Below, one piece after another: positions 61,699 to 64,000 of a stretch of DNA of 64,000 nt (positions are counted from its first letter, which is position 1; each line of letters opens with the position of its first letter). The notes under the pieces were generated by a model. The model was not told the origin of the DNA, searched no databases, and worked only from the letters and a program-made list of their open reading frames with translations. Both the position numbers and the translations under genes were made by a program. Origin of the DNA: Bacteroidales bacterium M7 (GTDB lineage: Bacteria; Bacteroidota; Bacteroidia; Bacteroidales; Muribaculaceae); contig LUJR01000024.1 in NCBI GenBank assembly GCA_001689515.1, positions 1 to 64,000 of the forward strand, read 5' to 3'.

Positions 61699-62594
61699 TG
61701 GACTTCAAGGCGGCTCGTGACATGTTTGAGGCGCATCTGCTCGTGGAGCGGGGGATGAGCGTCAATACAGGCATGGCTTATGTGGAGGATGTGGACAAGC
61801 TCGGCAGTTACCTTGCCGACAACGGCATCGGGCTTGCCGATGTGACTGTGGATGACCTGCGGCAGCTGCTTGGCGACATGCACGACCTCGGCATAGCCGA
61901 GAGGTCACAGGCGCGCATCGTGTCGGGGATAAGGTCGTTTTTCAAGTTCCTGACCATGGAGGGCATCATAGCCGACAATCCCACGCTGACGCTCGAATCG
62001 CCTAAAGTAGGGCTGTATCTGCCCGAAGTGCTGAGCGTGGAGGAGATAGATGCCATGATAGCCGCCATAGACCCGCAGCTGGCGGAGGCGCAGCGTAACC
62101 GCGCCATCATGGAGACGCTCTACGGGTGCGGACTGCGTGTCAGCGAGCTGATAAATCTGCAGATGGGCGACATATATGCCGATGAGCATTACTTGGTGGT
62201 GCAGGGCAAAGGTGACAAGCAGCGCATAGTGCCGATGTCTGACCGCAGCATAGAGGAGATAAGGGCGTATCTGCCCGAGAGGGAGATGCTGCGCATCTCT
62301 CCAGCCGACCGCCACATCCTCTTTCTCAACCGTCGCGGACGGCAGCTGACGCGCTTCATGATATATCATATAGTCAGAGACCTGGCGGTGGCTGCCGGCA
62401 TCCGCCGCGACATCTCGCCTCACACGCTGCGTCACTCCTTTGCGACCCATCTGCTCGAGGGGGGTGCCAACCTGCGCGCCATCCAGCAGATGCTCGGCCA
62501 TGAGAGCATAGCCACGACCGAGATATACCTGCATGTCGACCGCTCGATGCTGCGCAGCGAGATATTGTCGCATCATCCTCGAAATATAGTGTGA
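61698..62594 (+). CDS. xerD: Tyrosine recombinase XerD (XerC/D type)
   Basis: A 298-aa chromosome dimer-resolution recombinase acting with its partner at dif. Catalytic set: R in YGCGLRVSELINL, K in the VQGKGDKQR turn, HTLRHSFATH, H in MLGHESIATTE and the Tyr in IYLHVD. Start ATG 61698 overlaps the preceding stop codon by one base (TAATG). Chosen as XerD rather than a phage integrase for its size and the HLLEGGANLRAIQ block. A promoter and a terminator-like hairpin follow; see the small RNA candidate. Confidence 0.93.
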   Translation: MDFKAARDMFEAHLLVERGMSVNTGMAYVEDVDKLGSYLADNGIGLADVTVDDLRQLLGDMHDLGIAERSQARIVSGIRSFFKFLTMEGIIADNPTLTLESPKVGLYLPEVLSVEEIDAMIAAIDPQLAEAQRNRAIMETLYGCGLRVSELINLQMGDIYADEHYLVVQGKGDKQRIVPMSDRSIEEIRAYLPEREMLRISPADRHILFLNRRGRQLTRFMIYHIVRDLAVAAGIRRDISPHTLRHSFATHLLEGGANLRAIQQMLGHESIATTEIYLHVDRSMLRSEILSHHPRNIV

Positions 62595-62664
62595 TGCTCG
62601 GTGTGCATCATCACAGACACCCATTTATAAAAAATGTTATTTTATTGTAGGAAATTAAGTTAAA

Positions 62665-62697
62665 TTTGGCAGGTTTTGGATTATTATTTAACTTTGT
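62665..62697 (+). promoter_or_regulatory. Strong promoter without a downstream gene
   Basis: TTTG (62665-62668), 20 nt, TAACTTTGT (62689-62697), an ideal Bacteroidetes match 70 nt after the xerD stop. No reading frame follows on this strand. Confidence 0.7.
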
Positions 62698-62702
62698 GAA
62701 CA

Positions 62703-62800
62703 GAACAATTCCCTCTATTAAAATCACATCCCTGTAAACATTTGATACAACATGTTTAGAATTTGAGCCTTGTCGTGAGACACGGCTCAAATTTATTTTT
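62703..62800 (+). ncRNA. Candidate small RNA of about 100 nt
   Basis: It starts just after the promoter and ends in a strong terminator: AATTTGAGCC (62760-62769) pairs with GGCTCAAATT (62784-62793), with an inner TGTC/GACA stem, then ATTTATTTTT. The first 57 nt are A/U-rich and unstructured by eye. No conserved ncRNA family is recognised, so this is a structural prediction. Confidence 0.55.
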
Positions 62801-62877
62801 GTGCCCACATGAATGTGTGGCAGAGAGTCCCTCCGACCACTAGTGCCCTCCGGGACTTTCAGTTATCGTGACGTGTT

Positions 62878-62949
62878 GAGGATGTTGCAGAACTCCGAAT
62901 CGCACAATGATGTAGGATTACCACAATTGACAGGTCCTGCAACACCCTC
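62878..62949. repeat. Short family B element (72 bp, B3)
   Basis: Ends GAGGATGTTGCAGAAC and the inverse of GAGGGTGTTGCAGGAC. The middle keeps both arm-specific stretches (ctccgaatcg and ccacaattgacagg) but lacks the A pair seen in copies 1 and 2. Confidence 0.85.
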
Positions 62950-63015
62950 TAAGCACCAGCTTGTCCCTTCGGGACTGGTTTGTGGGCGGATGTCTTGTAC
63001 TCGGGGGAAGTGTGC

Positions 63016-63053
63016 CATAAAAAGCCGCGGCGTAATCACTACGGCGCGGCTTT
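63016..63053 (-). terminator. Terminator of the DUF3127 gene
   Basis: AAAGCCGCG and CGCGGCTTT form a stem; on the minus strand it is followed by TTTTATGG. It lies 54 nt beyond the stop codon of the minus-strand gene. Confidence 0.6.
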
Positions 63054-63106
63054 CGCAAAATTATAATGTAAGCGGATTTCAATCCGCCATTGCACATGTA
63101 AACGTA

Positions 63107-63508
63107 TCAGAAGGGGAGATCCTCGGTGGCGTCGCCTACTGATGGGGCGAGGTCAGCGGGGGCGGCAGGCGCGGGATATCCGCCGGGGAATGTGGTGGCG
63201 GGACCTGCGGGGGGCACGGGTGCTCCGGCAGCAGGGGCTGCACCTACCTTTTCGGCTTTCCAGCCGCGGATGCTCGTGAACCAGCGGCCGTTGTATTCGC
63301 GGCTCTCGATGTCAAACGAGAGGGTCACTTCGTCACCGGGGTTGAGTATGAACTGGTCGGCACGGTCGCCGAAGAAGTCGAAGTGGACTTTCTTGGGGAA
63401 GCTGTCGTGTGTTTCCAGCACGTATTCGCGTTTTTTCCAGGGGTTGCCGGCTTTGGATGTGCCGGTCATTTCGGGAAGGGCAAGTATGATTTTACCTTGG
63501 ATTTCCAT
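63107..63508 (-). CDS. DUF3127 protein with SSB-like C-terminal tip
   Basis: A 133-aa protein of the DUF3127 family (Bacteroidetes). The first 90 residues form an apparent OB-type beta-barrel: MEIQGKIILALPEMTG, WKKREYVLETH, KKVHFDFFGDRADQF and VTLSFDIESREYNGRWF. A flexible Ala/Pro-rich linker (about residues 90-122) leads to the acidic C-terminus EDLPF, the same kind of tip by which SSB proteins recruit repair and replication partners. A role in single-strand DNA binding is inferred, not known. Start ATG 63508. Confidence 0.85.
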   Translation of the reverse strand: MEIQGKIILALPEMTGTSKAGNPWKKREYVLETHDSFPKKVHFDFFGDRADQFILNPGDEVTLSFDIESREYNGRWFTSIRGWKAEKVGAAPAAGAPVPPAGPATTFPGGYPAPAAPADLAPSVGDATEDLPF

Positions 63509-63630
63509 ATAGTCAGTGTTGTTTCAGCTTTTGAAGTTAATAATAGGCAAAGATAGCAAAAAATCCGCGTGTTCACGGCATAAGTCGGCTGAATTTGCTG
63601 CGAAAAATTCATGGGATGTCTATGAGAAAA

Positions 63631-63723
63631 CACGTCGGAGACGTGTTGGCTGTGGGAAACCCCATGTACGTTCGCTGACGCTCCGTGCATGGGGTTACGC
63701 ACAGCTGATACGTCTCCGACGTA
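63631..63723. repeat. Family R hairpin set without a transposase
   Basis: CACGTCGGAGACGTG (63631-63645), then a stem with AACCCCATG/CATGGGGTT (63658-63696), then TACGTCTCCGACGTA (63709-63723). This matches the ends of the IS200-like unit at 39591-40293 but with no gene inside. Confidence 0.85.
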
Positions 63724-63811
63724 TCTCGGATGCTTTGACGTATCTCGATGCTTTGTGGCGTCTCTCTACAAAAATGGACGACGGTAGGATGGATATGTGT
63801 GGATTTATGAT

Positions 63812-63820
63812 TATTTTTGC
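63812..63820 (+). promoter_or_regulatory. -7 element before the GT9 gene
   Basis: TATTTTTGC, 32 nt before the ATG; no clear -33. Confidence 0.45.
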
Positions 63821-63852
63821 GGTTAAACCAATCGTTATTTCAAATTATAGAG

Positions 63853-64000
63853 ATGTCACGGAAATCGAGGATGCCGGAGAGGATTCTGGTGATCAGGTTC
63901 AGGCAGATAGGGGACGCGGTGCTGGCTACGTCGGTGTGTTCGACGCTGCGGCGCACGTTTCCCGGGGCGCGGATAGATATGGTGCTCAACAGCGGGATCG
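63853..64000 (+). CDS. Glycosyltransferase family 9 (heptosyltransferase-like), N-terminus only
   Basis: The open frame runs off the window after 49 codons. The start MSRKSRMPERILVIRFRQIG followed by DAVLATSVCSTLRRTFPGA is typical of GT9 enzymes, whose N-terminus reads ILVIRLSSIGD; in enteric bacteria these add heptose to lipopolysaccharide core. The sugar used here is unknown. The -7 box TATTTTTGC lies 32 nt upstream. Confidence 0.82.
   Translation, partial: MSRKSRMPERILVIRFRQIGDAVLATSVCSTLRRTFPGARIDMVLNSGI

Noticed and set aside
62813..63142. 109-codon frame between xerD and the DUF3127 gene
   Set aside because: Covers the B3 repeat and hairpins, shows no coding pattern and runs into the opposite gene.

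Overview
The window looks like chromosomal DNA of a member of the order Bacteroidales, most likely Muribaculaceae. Support: promoters of the TTTG/TTG - about 20 nt - TAnnTTTG type (for example before rpsO, the DUF177 gene, tRNA-Gln and lplA); a split P-protein glycine cleavage system; the gene order DUF177-rpmF-fabH-era-der; a glsB/glsA glycine-lipid pair; and a Bacteroidetes-type division and cell-wall (dcw) cluster. The family-level call is inference; no rRNA is present.

Layout. 0.3-8.5 kb: pgi, a secreted M13 peptidase, a sirtuin deacylase, a GT4-like glycosyltransferase and an MBOAT/SGNH O-acylation pair. 8.6-13.5 kb, mostly minus strand: an accessory-looking block with a Lin1244/DUF4373 protein, a DUF1016 nuclease gene broken by an in-frame TGA, a Fur-family regulator, a DUF4143 ATPase and a lipoprotein. 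13.6-21.0 kb: lipoate ligase plus gcvT-gcvH-gcvPA-gcvPB-lpdA, a complete glycine cleavage module with its cofactor attachment enzyme. 21.3-27.8 kb: DUF177, rpmF, fabH, era, der, tyrS and tRNA-Gln. 27.9-35.1 kb, minus strand: a polytopic membrane protein, glsB, glsA, a NamZ-like (DUF1343) muramidase, a MATE transporter and panB. 35.3-38.1 kb: a secreted protein, rpsO and a TRIC-like channel. 38.2-42.4 kb: an accessory island with a tyrosine integrase, an IS200-like Y1 transposase and an orphan terminase-like protein. 42.7-58.2 kb: rsmH-ftsL-ftsI-murE-mraY-murD-ftsW-murG-murC-ftsQ-ftsA-ftsZ. 58.4-64 kb: a YfhO-like protein, a methyltransferase-like protein, xerD, a candidate small RNA, a DUF3127 protein with an SSB-like tail and the start of a GT9 glycosyltransferase.

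The most unusual feature is the density and organisation of short palindromic repeats between genes. I separate them into families. A, D and E share the head GTAGGGAC but carry different self-complementary cores, and A and D usually occur as head-out inverted pairs. B is a 154-bp element with 16-bp terminal inverted repeats enclosing an A pair; two copies are identical by eye. C is a roughly 219-bp element made of three nested palindromes per arm (three copies). G is a roughly 200-bp inverted-arm element with a 22-bp perfect stem. R is a set of hairpins that brackets the IS200-like transposase and also occurs without it. The repeats sit a few tens of bases after stop codons, interrupt the gcv operon at every junction, and in several genes supply the stop codon or the last codons. 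I see no CRISPR array, rRNA operon or intact prophage.
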